Notes: generated by a model not told the origin, from the sequence alone. A stretch of 44,498 nucleotides of DNA from Streptomyces sp. 130 (GCF_007096885.1 NZ_VJNO01000047.1:1-44498), one strand, 5' to 3'. Shown: positions 32,782 to 41,806, counted from the stretch's first letter. Program-made: numbers and translations.

Positions 32782-33884
32782 CCGGGCCCGGCGGTATCCG
32801 CTGCATGCTCATGCGGGGCGGCACCTCCAAGGGCGCCTACTTCCTGGCCGACGACCTGCCCCGGATCCCCGCCGACCGGGACGATCTGCTCCTGAGGATC
32901 ATGGGCAGCCCGGATCCACGCCAGATCGACGGCCTCGGCGGCGCGCATCCGCTGACCAGCAAGGTGGCCGTCGTGTCGGTCTCCGCCGACCCTGAGGCCG
33001 ACATCGACTACCTCTTCCTTCAGATCGGCGTCGGCGAACCGGAAGTGTCGGACCGGCAGAACTGCGGAAACCTCCTCGCCGGAGTCGGCCCTTTCGCCGT
33101 CGAACGCGGCCTGGTCGCTCCGGGCGACGGTGAGACCTCCGTACGCATCCGCATGCTCAACTCCGGCGACCTCGCCACAGCGAAGTTCCCGACGCCCAGC
33201 GGCTGTGCCGAGTACGGCGGTGACACCGAGATCTCCGGAGTGCCCGGAAGCGCTGCCGCCGTCGTCATCGAGTTCCCGCCCCGCACCGGGGCGTTGCTGC
33301 CGACCGGACACGTGCGTGACGACATCGCCGGCGTCGAGGTCACCTGCGTGGACAACGGGATGCCCACCGTGCTGGTCCCCGCCGAATCCCTCGGCGTCAC
33401 CGGCTACGAGGATCCCGCCGAACTGGAGGCCGACGACACGCTGGCCGCACGCCTCCGCGACATCCGGCTGGCAGCCGGCGAGTTGATGGGCCTCGGCGAC
33501 GTCTCCGCCGCCACGGTGCCCAAGCTGACCCTGCTCGCCCCGCCCCGGCACGGGGGAGTGGTCACCACCCGTACGTTCATCCCGGTCCGCTGCCATACCG
33601 CGATCGGCGTTCTCGGGGCCGCGAGCGTGGCCGCCGGACTGCGCATCGGGGGAAGCGTCGCCCACGGCATAGCCGCACTCCCGCAACGCGGTGACCGGCT
33701 CCGCATCGAGCACCCCACCGGTTTCACCGACATCGAAAGCAGCATCGACCCCGCATCCGGCAACCGGCCACGCGCCCAGCGCACCGCCGTGATCCGCACA
33801 GCCCGCAAGATCTTCGACGGCACCGTCTTCCCCCGCTCCCCGCGCACGCCGCCGACCACACCCCTCACAGGAGACCAAGGATGA
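32778..33884 (+). CDS. galD: 4-oxalomesaconate tautomerase-like (PrpF family, GalD)
   Basis: A 368-residue PrpF/diaminopimelate-epimerase-fold isomerase. Family blocks: MLMRGGTSKGAYF at the N-terminus, IDGLGGAHPLTSKVAVV, DRQNCGNLLAGVGPFAVE and PVRCHTAIGVLGAASVA. GalD interconverts keto and enol forms of 4-oxalomesaconate. Translationally coupled on both sides (GTGA and ATGA overlaps). PrpF of the methylcitrate pathway is the structural alternative, but no prpC/acnD genes are near. Confidence 0.9.
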   Translation: MTGPGGIRCMLMRGGTSKGAYFLADDLPRIPADRDDLLLRIMGSPDPRQIDGLGGAHPLTSKVAVVSVSADPEADIDYLFLQIGVGEPEVSDRQNCGNLLAGVGPFAVERGLVAPGDGETSVRIRMLNSGDLATAKFPTPSGCAEYGGDTEISGVPGSAAAVVIEFPPRTGALLPTGHVRDDIAGVEVTCVDNGMPTVLVPAESLGVTGYEDPAELEADDTLAARLRDIRLAAGELMGLGDVSAATVPKLTLLAPPRHGGVVTTRTFIPVRCHTAIGVLGAASVAAGLRIGGSVAHGIAALPQRGDRLRIEHPTGFTDIESSIDPASGNRPRAQRTAVIRTARKIFDGTVFPRSPRTPPTTPLTGDQG

Positions 33885-34834
33885 CTCCGCCGCTCGGCGA
33901 CATCGCGCACATCGGCCACGCCCAGCTCTTCACCCCCGACCTGGACGCCTCCGTCGCCTTCTTCACCGACTTCCTCGGTCTCACCGTCAACGGACAGGAC
34001 GGCGACACGGTCTACCTCCGCACCTTCGACGACTACGAACACCACAGCCTCGTCCTCACCGCCCGCGAGCAGCCGGGCCTCGGCCGGCTCGCCCTGCGCA
34101 CCTCCAGCGAGGAAGCCCTCCGACGCCGCGTCGAAGCCGTCGAGGCCGCGGGCGGTACGGGGCACTGGGCGGAGGACGAACCCGGACTCGGCAGGCTCTA
34201 CGTCACCACCGACCCCGACGGCCATGAGCACGCCCTGTACTGGGAGAGCGAGTACTACCGGGCCCCCGACGCGCTCAAACCCGCCCTCAAGAACCAGCCG
34301 CAGGCCAAACCCAACCGCGGCGTCGGCGTGCGCCGCCTCGACCACATCAACTTCCTCGCCGCCGACGTCCTGGCCAACGCCGAGTTCCAGGAACAGGTCC
34401 TCGGGGCCCGCCCCACGGAGCAGATCCGGCTCGACTCCGGGAAGATCGCGGCCCGCTGGCTGACCTTCACCGACAAGTCATACGACGTGGTCTACACGTC
34501 CGACTGGACCGGCAGCGAGGGCCGCCTGCACCACATCGCCTTCGCCACCGACACCCGCGAGGACATCCTGCGCGCCGCGGACCTCGCCATCGACTCCGGG
34601 GTGTTCATCGAGACGGGCCCGCACAAGCACGCCATCCAGCAGACGTTCTTCCTGTACGTCTACGAGCCCGGCGGCAACCGCATCGAGCTCTGCAACCCGC
34701 TCACCCGGCTCGTACTCGCCCCCGACTGGCCCCTGGTCACCTGGACCGAGCAGGAGCGGAAGAAGGGCCAGGCCTGGGGTCTGCAGACCATCGAGTCGTT
34801 CCACACCCACGGAACCCCACCCGTCCAGGCCTGA
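33881..34834 (+). CDS. Type I extradiol ring-cleavage dioxygenase (two VOC domains)
   Basis: A 317-residue catechol-2,3-dioxygenase-like enzyme with two vicinal-oxygen-chelate halves (about 8-122 and 152-275). Likely iron ligands: His155 (LDHINFLA), His217 or His218 (RLHHIAF) and Glu269 (GNRIELCNP). Residues 246-269 nearly fit the extradiol signature (G-x-H, then Y-x-x-E-P-G-G, then E). It is the only ring-cleaving enzyme in an operon whose other enzymes process 4-oxalomesaconate, the ring-cleavage product of gallate, so gallate or a close relative is the inferred substrate. Known gallate dioxygenases are of the unrelated LigB type. Confidence 0.88.
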   Translation: MTPPLGDIAHIGHAQLFTPDLDASVAFFTDFLGLTVNGQDGDTVYLRTFDDYEHHSLVLTAREQPGLGRLALRTSSEEALRRRVEAVEAAGGTGHWAEDEPGLGRLYVTTDPDGHEHALYWESEYYRAPDALKPALKNQPQAKPNRGVGVRRLDHINFLAADVLANAEFQEQVLGARPTEQIRLDSGKIAARWLTFTDKSYDVVYTSDWTGSEGRLHHIAFATDTREDILRAADLAIDSGVFIETGPHKHAIQQTFFLYVYEPGGNRIELCNPLTRLVLAPDWPLVTWTEQERKKGQAWGLQTIESFHTHGTPPVQA

Positions 34835-34915
34835 CCTGCGACCTCGGCCCCGGGGCCGCCGCGACACGCACCTTCCGAGGCTCGCGCGGCACCCCGGGGC
34901 TAATCGTTGCCGAAA

Positions 34916-34959
34916 TTGTTAACAAAAGTGTTGACGAGCTGGGCGCGCCTTCTTAATGT
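34916..34959 (+). promoter_or_regulatory. Promoter and putative operator of the aromatic-acid transporter
   Basis: TTGACG (34931-34936), 17-nt spacer, TAATGT (34954-34959). The perfect palindrome TTGTTAACAA (34916-34925) leads into AACAAAAGTGTTGAC (34921-34935), which matches the operon promoter at 30566-30580 in 13 of 15 bases. Likely bound by the same GntR protein. The leader to ATG 35126 is about 160 nt and holds no gene. Confidence 0.68.
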
Positions 34960-35125
34960 CTAGCCACACCGATCCGCCGGCTCCCACGAAGTCCCCAGCC
35001 CCATCGGACGCCCGGCCCCACCCCCTGCGGCCCTCCGGCCGCGAGCCGCACCGGCCCCACCACCCCTTGCACCCCAGGACTCAGGACAAGCCCCGCCCTG
35101 ACATCCCGCACGAGAGGAAACAACG

Positions 35126-36439
35126 ATGTCCTCCTCCGCCACCTCCCCGCTCGCCCAGGCGACCGGGGCCACAGCCCGCAGAAGCCGAAACGCCGTCATC
35201 GCCCTGTGCTGGGCGCTCGTCCTCCTCGACGGCATCGACACCTTCATCTACGGCTCCGTGCTCCCGAAAATGCTCGGCGGACACAGCCTCGGCCTCACCC
35301 CCGACACCGCCGGCACCATCGGCAGCTACGCCAACTTCGGCATGCTGCTCGGCACGATCCTCTCCGGCATGGCCTCGAACTGGATCGGCCGCCGTGTCAC
35401 CGTCTTCACCAGCGTCGTGATCTTCACCCTCGCCACCCTGGGCACCGGCTGGTCGCACACCGCCGGCCAGTTCGGGACCTTCCGCTTCGTCTGCGGATTC
35501 GGACTCGGCGCGCTCCTGCCGATCGCGATCTCCTACGGCATGGAATTCACCTCCAAGGGCCGCCGCGCCCTCGCAACCGGCGTCATCATGACCGCGCACC
35601 AGACCGGCGGAGCGCTGGCTCCGCTGATCGCGCTGTGGCTCGTCGACGACCACGGCTGGCGCACGGCCTTCATCGCCTCCGCGATACCCGCCCTGATCCT
35701 GCTCCCCATCGCCTTCAAACTCCTGCCCGAGTCGCCCACCAACCTGCTCACCCGCGGCCGACGCGCCGAGGCCCAGGCACTCGCCGCCGACTTCGGCACC
35801 GAACTGCCTGAACCCAAGGCGAACACCACGGACAAGCTGGACGCCCTGAAGAACCTCTTCCGCGGCAGCCAGTGGGCCACCACACTGTGCTTCTGGCTGA
35901 CGTCGTTCGCCGGCCTGCTCCTCGTCTACGGCGTCGGCCAGTGGCTGCCCAAGATCATGGTCGACCTCGGCTACGACACCGGCGACTCCCTCCTCTTCTC
36001 CACGTTCCTCAACGTCGGCGGCATCTGCGGCATGCTCATCGCCGGCCGCACCGCCGACCGGATCGGACCCCGCACAGTCGTCATCGCCTGGTTCGTACTG
36101 ACCGCGGTCTTCGTCTACCTCATGGGCGTCGAAATGTCGGTCGGCATCCTCTACGCCGTCGTCTTCTTCGCCGGACTCCTCCTCTTCTCCGGCCAGACCA
36201 TGGTCTACGCGGCCGTCGGCACCCACCACAACGACGAGGACCGCCCCACCGCCATCGGCTGGGTCTCCGGCATGGGCCGTTTCGGCGCCATCTTCGGCCC
36301 CTGGATCGGCGGCGCGCTGATCGAAGCCGGCAACGCCGACATCGGCTTCACCATGTACGCCTGCGCCGCCCTGTTCGGCGCGGTCATGATGTCCCTGGCC
36401 GCCCTCACCATCAAGACGCGCACAACCGCGCGAACGTGA
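35126..36439 (+). CDS. MFS aromatic-acid/proton symporter (AAHS family)
   Basis: A 437-residue transporter with 12 hydrophobic segments. The first helix carries LLDGIDTFIYGSVLP, the D-G-x-D signature of the AAHS family (PcaK, BenK and gallate transporter types), and WIGRRVTVF and ADRIGPRTVVI give the loop motifs of both halves. ATG 35126 follows GAGAGGAAA; an earlier ATG at 34956 opens another frame. It has its own promoter but shares the putative operator with the catabolic operon, so it probably imports the operon's substrate. Confidence 0.9.
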   Translation: MSSSATSPLAQATGATARRSRNAVIALCWALVLLDGIDTFIYGSVLPKMLGGHSLGLTPDTAGTIGSYANFGMLLGTILSGMASNWIGRRVTVFTSVVIFTLATLGTGWSHTAGQFGTFRFVCGFGLGALLPIAISYGMEFTSKGRRALATGVIMTAHQTGGALAPLIALWLVDDHGWRTAFIASAIPALILLPIAFKLLPESPTNLLTRGRRAEAQALAADFGTELPEPKANTTDKLDALKNLFRGSQWATTLCFWLTSFAGLLLVYGVGQWLPKIMVDLGYDTGDSLLFSTFLNVGGICGMLIAGRTADRIGPRTVVIAWFVLTAVFVYLMGVEMSVGILYAVVFFAGLLLFSGQTMVYAAVGTHHNDEDRPTAIGWVSGMGRFGAIFGPWIGGALIEAGNADIGFTMYACAALFGAVMMSLAALTIKTRTTART

Positions 36440-36681
36440 CGAGAGACAGCTGCATCCACGGCGGCCCACCGTCCGGCACGCCTTCGCGGCCACCATCCCC
36501 ACACCGGTGCTCACATCCCCTCCGCAGCCGTCACATCGGCGAAGCCGCCTAGCCCTCGCTCGGCCCGCCACCTGCTACCGGGGAACCGGGCCGTCGCCAC
36601 GGCAGGAGGCCACCCTGCGGGCGGTGCGGGAACGGAACGCCGAACACGGTCTCCACTCCTGACCCGCAGAGTGGTGAGAGG

Positions 36682-36987
36682 TCACTTCCGGAAGTGGCTG
36701 GGGTAGTCGTCGGCGGCTGCCTTGTCCCGGAGCGCGGCGTCATCAGGGTGCAGACGCAGGGTCCGGTTGATCAGGACTTCCTCGGTCTCCACCCTGTTGG
36801 GGTCCGGCAGGCAGCAATCGACCGGGCACACGGCCTGGCACGGGATCTCGTCGAAGAGGCCCACGCATTCCGAGCAGGCATCGGGGTTGATCACAAAAAT
36901 CTCGTCACCCTCCTTGATCGCCTCGTTCGGGCACTCGGGCTCGCAGGCGCCGCAGTTGATGCAGTCCTCGGTGATCTGGATGGCCAT
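36682..36987 (-). CDS. 2[4Fe-4S] ferredoxin, YfhL-like
   Basis: A 101-residue bacterial ferredoxin with two cluster motifs: CINCGACEPECP (CxxCxxCxxxCP) and CSECVGLFDEIPCQAVCP, in which the longer CxxC-x8-C spacing is typical of the YfhL/Allochromatium type; extra Cys residues follow (VDCCLP). Start at 36987 (MAIQ) is preferred because AGGAG lies 9 nt upstream; the in-frame ATG at 36993 would leave only 3 nt. These low-potential proteins donate electrons to reductases or P450s; no partner is encoded nearby. Confidence 0.93.
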   Translation of the reverse strand: MAIQITEDCINCGACEPECPNEAIKEGDEIFVINPDACSECVGLFDEIPCQAVCPVDCCLPDPNRVETEEVLINRTLRLHPDDAALRDKAAADDYPSHFRK

Positions 36988-37018
36988 GACCATTCACTCC
37001 TGTCTCTTCGTACGGTCC

Positions 37019-37451
37019 GGTGATCAACGAGCGAACAGCCAGGCAGTGTCGCGGCGAACCTGCCGCCTGCACCCCTGACCCAGGTACTGCGCGGGCCGAC
37101 CCGGAACCGCTGCCCATCTGCTGACCACCCGCCCCCGGCCGTGCCGTCGTACGGTGCGCACCGTACGAGCCGGCCGCCCGGCGCCCCGGTGGTACAGGCC
37201 CGGCAGCGCCCTGGGGATGCGCTGACCACCGGCTCCCACCAGCAAGACCGTTGCCGAGCTCGCCCGATGGTGGGCGGGAGACCCCGTCTACCGAGTCGCC
37301 AGCGGCAGCGCCTCAGGCACGGAATCGCGCGCTGTCGGCTGACCCGTGTCCTTTCCGGAAGCGCTGTGGTTGTACCTGCTGATCACCGCGTAGAGCTGTG
37401 GCACGGCAGATCCGGGAGCACGTCGAAACCGATGACTGAAGGACCCCGAAG
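37019..37451. other. Intergenic, no supported gene
   Basis: About 430 nt between divergent ferredoxin and bL12-like genes. Reading frames here lack plausible starts or homology. I see no repeat, RNA or strong promoter. Confidence 0.6.
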
Positions 37452-37676
37452 ATGAGTGAGGAGCAGGACGAGTTCACTGTGGTGCTGGTGGACGCAGGCG
37501 TCGACAAAGTCGCCGTCTGCAAGGCATTGAAGGAACTGACCGGTCTTGGCCTTGCGGAGGCCAAGGCGATGACAGGCCGTGTGCCCACTACAGTGCTGGA
37601 GACCGTGGACGAGGAACGGGCCCACAAGGCCAAGCGGGCACTGCACCTTGCCGGAGCCACGGTGGAGCTGAACTGA
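37452..37676 (+). CDS. Free-standing ribosomal bL12 C-terminal-domain protein
   Basis: A 74-residue protein that aligns with only the C-terminal domain of ribosomal protein bL12: EFTVVLVDAGVDKVAVCKAL, ELTGLGLAEAKAMTGRVP, then ERAHKAKRALHLAGATVEL. It lacks the dimerising N-terminus and hinge, so it cannot be a stalk protein by itself, but the surface that recruits translation GTPases is kept. ATG 37452 has GAAGGA upstream. Function unknown; it could bind elongation factors or be a relic. Confidence 0.85.
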   Translation: MSEEQDEFTVVLVDAGVDKVAVCKALKELTGLGLAEAKAMTGRVPTTVLETVDEERAHKAKRALHLAGATVELN

Positions 37677-38056
37677 CCGGGGAAAGGACACCGGGCGATC
37701 TGGCAGGAAATGCCGACAAGCCCCGACGCTGCCACGGAGTGCTCGCCCGAGTTGTCTGCCACGCAGGCTTCCTGCCAGCGGCTCGGTCCATGGGGCGGGG
37801 TCAACTGCCCCTGGAGGCAAGCGGAACTCCTGCCACTTCTCACAATCAAAATGCTGCAGGCTCGCACCTCACGGTTGAGCAGCTGCACAGGTATGGGGGC
37901 GTGTTCTTCAGCGGGCTGGATCGTTGAATTGATCATGCAGATCAAACGGGTGACGTGGCCAGTCATGGGCTCTCGCCGGCGCACGGCGCAGTCGCAAGGT
38001 TCACTTCGATCCGGCCTCCTTGGGCCGGGCTCTGCCCGCTCGGGAGCGGTGAGCCG
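37677..38056. other. Intergenic, no supported gene
   Basis: A 380-nt gap with only an unconvincing frame that runs into the next gene's start. No homology, terminator or promoter is clear to me. Confidence 0.55.
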
Positions 38057-38899
38057 GTGACATCAAGTGTGGCCGACGCACGAGCGACCAACCTGCGCGC
38101 GGTGCGGAGTCAGGTTGATGCGGTGCTTGAGGAGTTCCTGGCTGAGAAGGCCCGGGTAGCGGCTGGCCGGGGGCATCCGCCTGAGGTGGTGCAGACCGTG
38201 CGCGGCTTCCTGGCAGCGGGCGGCGCGCTGCTCGTGGGCAACGTCGCGTTGATGTGGGCGCAGGAGCTGTTGCACACCGCTCCGGTCGAGTCCGGGCGGT
38301 TGCGGCGGGTGCACGAGCTGTATGACGCGATGCTGGGGGAGGTGATGTACGGGCAGTACCTGGACGTCATGGGGACCGGCCGGGGAGCCGACGACATCGA
38401 GGCGGCCTTGCGGATCATCCGTTACAAGACGGCTACGGCGACGATCGAGCGGCCTCTTCAGCTGGGAGCCGCCATGGCCGGTGCCGGTGGCGCCGTGATG
38501 GACACCTTCACCGAGCTGGGTCTGCCGCTGGGGGAGGCGTTTCAGCTGAGGGACGACCTGCTGGACGTCTTCGGCAGCCCGGACGGGGCGTGCGAGCCGG
38601 GACTGAGCGACCTGCGAGAAGGCAAGAAGACTGTCCTGCTGCCCCTGGGGCTGTCCTTGGCCGACCCGGTCCAGCGGGAACGGCTCGACCGCCTGGTGGG
38701 CCGCGCGGACCTGAAAGAGCATGAAGCGGCGCAAGTCCGGGACATTCTGCAGGTCACAGGCGCGCGTAAGGAGACCGAGCGGATGATCGCCACCCGCTAC
38801 GGGCACGTGCTGCGCGTCCTGGACCAGGCCGGCTTGCCGCCCGCCGCGAACCGCGCACTGCGTGGCCTGGCCGCCAAGGCCACCCAGTACACCTCCTGA
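38057..38899 (+). CDS. Isoprenyl diphosphate synthase with internal deletion of the first Asp-rich motif
   Basis: A 280-residue polyprenyl synthetase related to GGPP synthases. The N-terminus (LRAVRSQVDAVLEEFLAEKA) and the second half (YKTATATIERPLQLGAAMAG; second Asp-rich motif FQLRDDLLDVFG; DLREGKKTVLLPL) are normal. Between VRGFLAAGG and ALLVGNVALMW, however, about 75-80 residues are missing, including GKRLRP and the first DDxxD motif that binds the allylic diphosphate. The deletion keeps the frame. The protein is therefore probably inactive alone: either decaying or a non-catalytic partner of the synthase encoded next. Start GTG 38057 after GGGAG is tentative. Confidence 0.85.
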   Translation: MTSSVADARATNLRAVRSQVDAVLEEFLAEKARVAAGRGHPPEVVQTVRGFLAAGGALLVGNVALMWAQELLHTAPVESGRLRRVHELYDAMLGEVMYGQYLDVMGTGRGADDIEAALRIIRYKTATATIERPLQLGAAMAGAGGAVMDTFTELGLPLGEAFQLRDDLLDVFGSPDGACEPGLSDLREGKKTVLLPLGLSLADPVQRERLDRLVGRADLKEHEAAQVRDILQVTGARKETERMIATRYGHVLRVLDQAGLPPAANRALRGLAAKATQYTS

Positions 38900-38985
38900 C
38901 AGCAAGGCCGGGCCACCGTGCTCCTCCTACGGCCGTGGCTGCCGCACGGCCCAATTGCCGCCCGACATGAAGAGAAAGAATCTCG

Positions 38986-40074
38986 ATGCCCGAGCAGGTA
39001 ATGCACCGCGTTGCCGGATATGAACGCCGCTTCAACACGCTCTTCGAGGAATACTTCGACACCCTGGGTACCAGGCTGGACGTGCCGCCGTTCAGCCGCT
39101 TCACCCCGGACTGCCTGGGCTTGCTGCGGGACGTCTGCCTGCGCGGCGGAAAGCGGTTCAGGGCCGTCCTGGTGAACGAGGCGGCTCGCCTGGTGGTCGA
39201 TGAGCCGGTCGAGGGGCTGGACGCTGCCGCACTGAGCCTCGAACTGCTGCACGTGTCCGGCCTGATCCATGACGACGTCATCGATGACGGGCCCGTCCGC
39301 CGGGGAGGACCCTCCACCTACTACGCCTACCGTTCGAGGTTTCCCGACCATCCCCGCGCGGCGGTCGGACTCACCGTGCTCGCGGGTGATCTCGCGCTCG
39401 CGCTGTCTTTGCAGGTGCTGCTGGAGGCGAAGGTACCTGCTGAGGTGCGGCAGGCCATGACCGAGGTCCACACCCGGGCTGCGGCCGACACCTTCATGGG
39501 GCAGATCATCGACGTCGAGCGGGACTTCATGACCCGCCTGGACGAGGACGTCCTGCACTGCGTGGCCGACTACAAGGGCGCCCGCTACTCGATTCTCGCG
39601 CCCGTGCAGCTGGGCCTGCTGGCCGCAGGGGAGCAGCCCTCCCGCTTCGACAAGGAGTTGCGGGATTACGCCCGGCTGGTCGGGATCGGCGAGACGATGC
39701 GCGATGACTACCTGGACCTGTTCGGGGACGCCGCCACCGTGGGCAAGCAGGCAGGCACCGACATCCGCGACGGCAAGCGCAGCTACACCGTCCAGGCCCT
39801 CCTGGCCGCCGTCGACGACGCCGAGCGCCGCGTGGTGGACACCGCGCTCGGAGACGCGGCCTGCACCCCGGAGACCCTCGCCGTCATCAGGGAGATCGGC
39901 GAACGCCGCGGCGTACCGGGCCACATGGAGGCAGAGATGCGCCGTTACGCGCAGCAAGCAGCCTCAGTGGCCCCGGCTGGCGGCAGCGGTGGCGGGAGGA
40001 AGCGGTCAGCTTCTTCGAGCAGCTGCCGCTGTGGAGCGTTGAGCGAGCCAGGTGACCAGCGCGAGCATCGTTGA
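38986..40074 (+). CDS. Isoprenyl diphosphate synthase with frameshifted C-terminus
   Basis: A 362-residue polyprenyl synthetase with both catalytic motifs: GGKRFRAVLVNEA, LIHDDVIDDGPVRRGGPS (first) and MRDDYLDLFGDA (second), plus DIRDGKRSYTVQALL. It would elongate allylic diphosphates with IPP. After about residue 335 the frame yields a Ser/Arg-rich tail; in another frame the sequence 39996-40055 reads EEAVSFFEQLPLWSVERAR then stop, the family's usual ending. A 1-2 nt indel at 39985-39996 explains this. Because the lost part is terminal, activity may survive. No terpene cyclase is near. Confidence 0.88.
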   Translation: MPEQVMHRVAGYERRFNTLFEEYFDTLGTRLDVPPFSRFTPDCLGLLRDVCLRGGKRFRAVLVNEAARLVVDEPVEGLDAAALSLELLHVSGLIHDDVIDDGPVRRGGPSTYYAYRSRFPDHPRAAVGLTVLAGDLALALSLQVLLEAKVPAEVRQAMTEVHTRAAADTFMGQIIDVERDFMTRLDEDVLHCVADYKGARYSILAPVQLGLLAAGEQPSRFDKELRDYARLVGIGETMRDDYLDLFGDAATVGKQAGTDIRDGKRSYTVQALLAAVDDAERRVVDTALGDAACTPETLAVIREIGERRGVPGHMEAEMRRYAQQAASVAPAGGSGGGRKRSASSSSCRCGALSEPGDQREHR

Positions 40075-40284
40075 GGACGGCAGGCGCGCTGGCGGTCAGG
40101 TCCGTGTCCGCCAGCTGCCTGCAGGATTTCCGGTTCTTCCCCCGACCTCCCTCCCTCGACCTCTTTGGACCGGACGTGCCGGATCACAATGGAACAGCAG
40201 GGCCGCCGTGCGGGCGGGAGCTCCGGTTTCAGCCCTGACCGGGACGAGGCAACAGGCCGGGGCCGGCGAACCACTTCACCTGCC

Positions 40285-40947
40285 TCATCCCACCAGCGCG
40301 AAGAGGGGTGCGCTCACTGCGGCGCCGGTCACCATCCCGACGGCGACCTGGCCGACGGTGTGGCAGCGTAGCCGTACGCGGGACCAGCCGATCAGCACCA
40401 CCACGGGGGCCAGCACGAGCATCCAGGGGCCGAAGACCGTCACGAGAATACTCAGGGCGCTGGAGGCGACAGCCGAGTGCACCGACACCTTCCAGAAGAA
40501 CGTGATCGCCAGCAGGACCAGTAGGACGGCGACCATCGCCGTCACCAGCGCCGCCACTGCCACAGGGGCATCCCCCGCGTACAACAGTGCGGTGCCGGCG
40601 AGGACCGAGGCCAGCACCCCGGGGGCCGCCACGATACGGTCCTGCCTGCGCCGCACATGCCGGTCGCCCCACAATCGGCGGCGCTCACCGACGTGAAGGA
40701 TCAGCGTGGGTCCCACCGCGGTGAACAGCGCAGCGAACGCCCCCCAGCCCAAGCCCGTCCAGCCATCGGCGTGCCAGCCCAGCAACGGGGCCAGAATGAG
40801 CATCCAGTTCCGGGGCTCGCCGCCGTCACTGAGCAGCCAAGCCCAGCGTGCCTGGGCGCGCGGTACCAGTGCCTCCGCAGCTACGTGGGCGGTTTCGGTG
40901 GCAGGAGCATCCGGTGGAGCGATCGACGCCTGGTTGGATTGCGACAC
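40285..40947 (-). CDS. PAP2-like membrane phosphatase
   Basis: A 220-residue protein with about six hydrophobic segments. The final third resembles the PAP2/phosphatidic-acid-phosphatase active site (SVHSAVASSALS, then IGWSRVRLRCHTVGQVAVG), though the last Asp is Gln here. Converging on the prenyl synthase genes, it could dephosphorylate a prenyl diphosphate; this is inference. GTG 40947 (MSQSNQ) is chosen because the frame beyond it loses protein-like character. Confidence 0.7.
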   Translation of the reverse strand: MSQSNQASIAPPDAPATETAHVAAEALVPRAQARWAWLLSDGGEPRNWMLILAPLLGWHADGWTGLGWGAFAALFTAVGPTLILHVGERRRLWGDRHVRRRQDRIVAAPGVLASVLAGTALLYAGDAPVAVAALVTAMVAVLLVLLAITFFWKVSVHSAVASSALSILVTVFGPWMLVLAPVVVLIGWSRVRLRCHTVGQVAVGMVTGAAVSAPLFALVG

Positions 40948-41029
40948 TCGGAATGTCTCCCGCCCTCCGCATGGTGTTGTCGCCGTGTGCGGCGTCCAAC
41001 AGGCAAACGACGCGTTCACCTGGCCGGTC

Positions 41030-41402
41030 ACGGCACCGGCAGCGCCTTCTCGACGCCCGCCGCAGCTGATCGCCTCTCTGTGCGCGACTGACGGCTGCGG
41101 GCCCGGGCGGTGAAGGCGGCCATACCCAGGGCAGCCACGCCCACTGCCCAGCCTCCGCCCGGCAACAGACCGGTGAACGGCACCACCTGGAGACCGGCCG
41201 CGGCCACCGACGTCTGCACCGTAGGCACCCCCGTAGACGAGGGCGCCGGTGAACATGCCGGCAGCCGGCACCAGCGGCTGCCCGGGCTGCCAGAACAGAT
41301 GCATCCACGCGCTGGTGTACGCGGCGCGCCCGGTCGGCGGGTCGCCGAGCTCTGCTCGGCAGTTCTCGGACAACGAAGTCGGATCAGGCGGGCTGCTGGC
41401 AT
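41030..41402 (-). pseudogene. Possible frameshifted membrane-protein remnant
   Basis: One minus-strand frame gives HLFWQPGQPLVPAAGMFTG and another continues LQVVPFTGLLPGGGWAVGV; joined by a shift near 41215 they look like two membrane segments. No homologue recognised. Confidence 0.3.
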
Positions 41403-41639
41403 GGAGGAGCACTAGCGACTCACTGCGGCAGGCTGGCCAAACGGTTAATGGGCAGTTTGAACAGCGAGGCGAGTCGATGACTTTCACTTGGGCCGCGACG
41501 TCACGACAGCGACCCCGGCCGAAGCCGGCCCCAGCAGAGCCGAGTAGGACAGCGACCGCTACCTGCCCGGACCCACGCTCCATGCGGTGGCACGCATGGA
41601 AGCGAAGGCACTTTCATTCACCCGATGAGAGGAAACACC

Positions 41640-41780
41640 ATGTCTATAACCACCGCCGAGACCACCGCGTGGAAGAACGAGCTCGCCGCCATGTCCGGTG
41701 ATGTCACGGACCCTGCGGCCCGTGCCGCCCCCCGTGTGGACGGCGTCGTCGTCACCACAGGTCTCCGTCGACCTGGACCA
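41640..41780 (+). pseudogene. Small unidentified reading frame, probably broken
   Basis: ATG 41640 follows a good AGAGGA site and opens MSITTAETTAWKNELAAMSG, but the frame soon turns into low-complexity Ser/Pro/Arg sequence where transposase DNA begins in another frame. It looks like the head of a small gene cut by an insertion. Not recognised. Confidence 0.3.
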
Positions 41781-41806
41781 CGTGGTTCCGTTCACTTCGA
41801 GCGACA

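Noticed and set aside
34956..35420. Plus-strand frame starting just after the transporter promoter
   Set aside because: Pro/Ser-rich, no homology, and overlaps the well-supported transporter in another frame.
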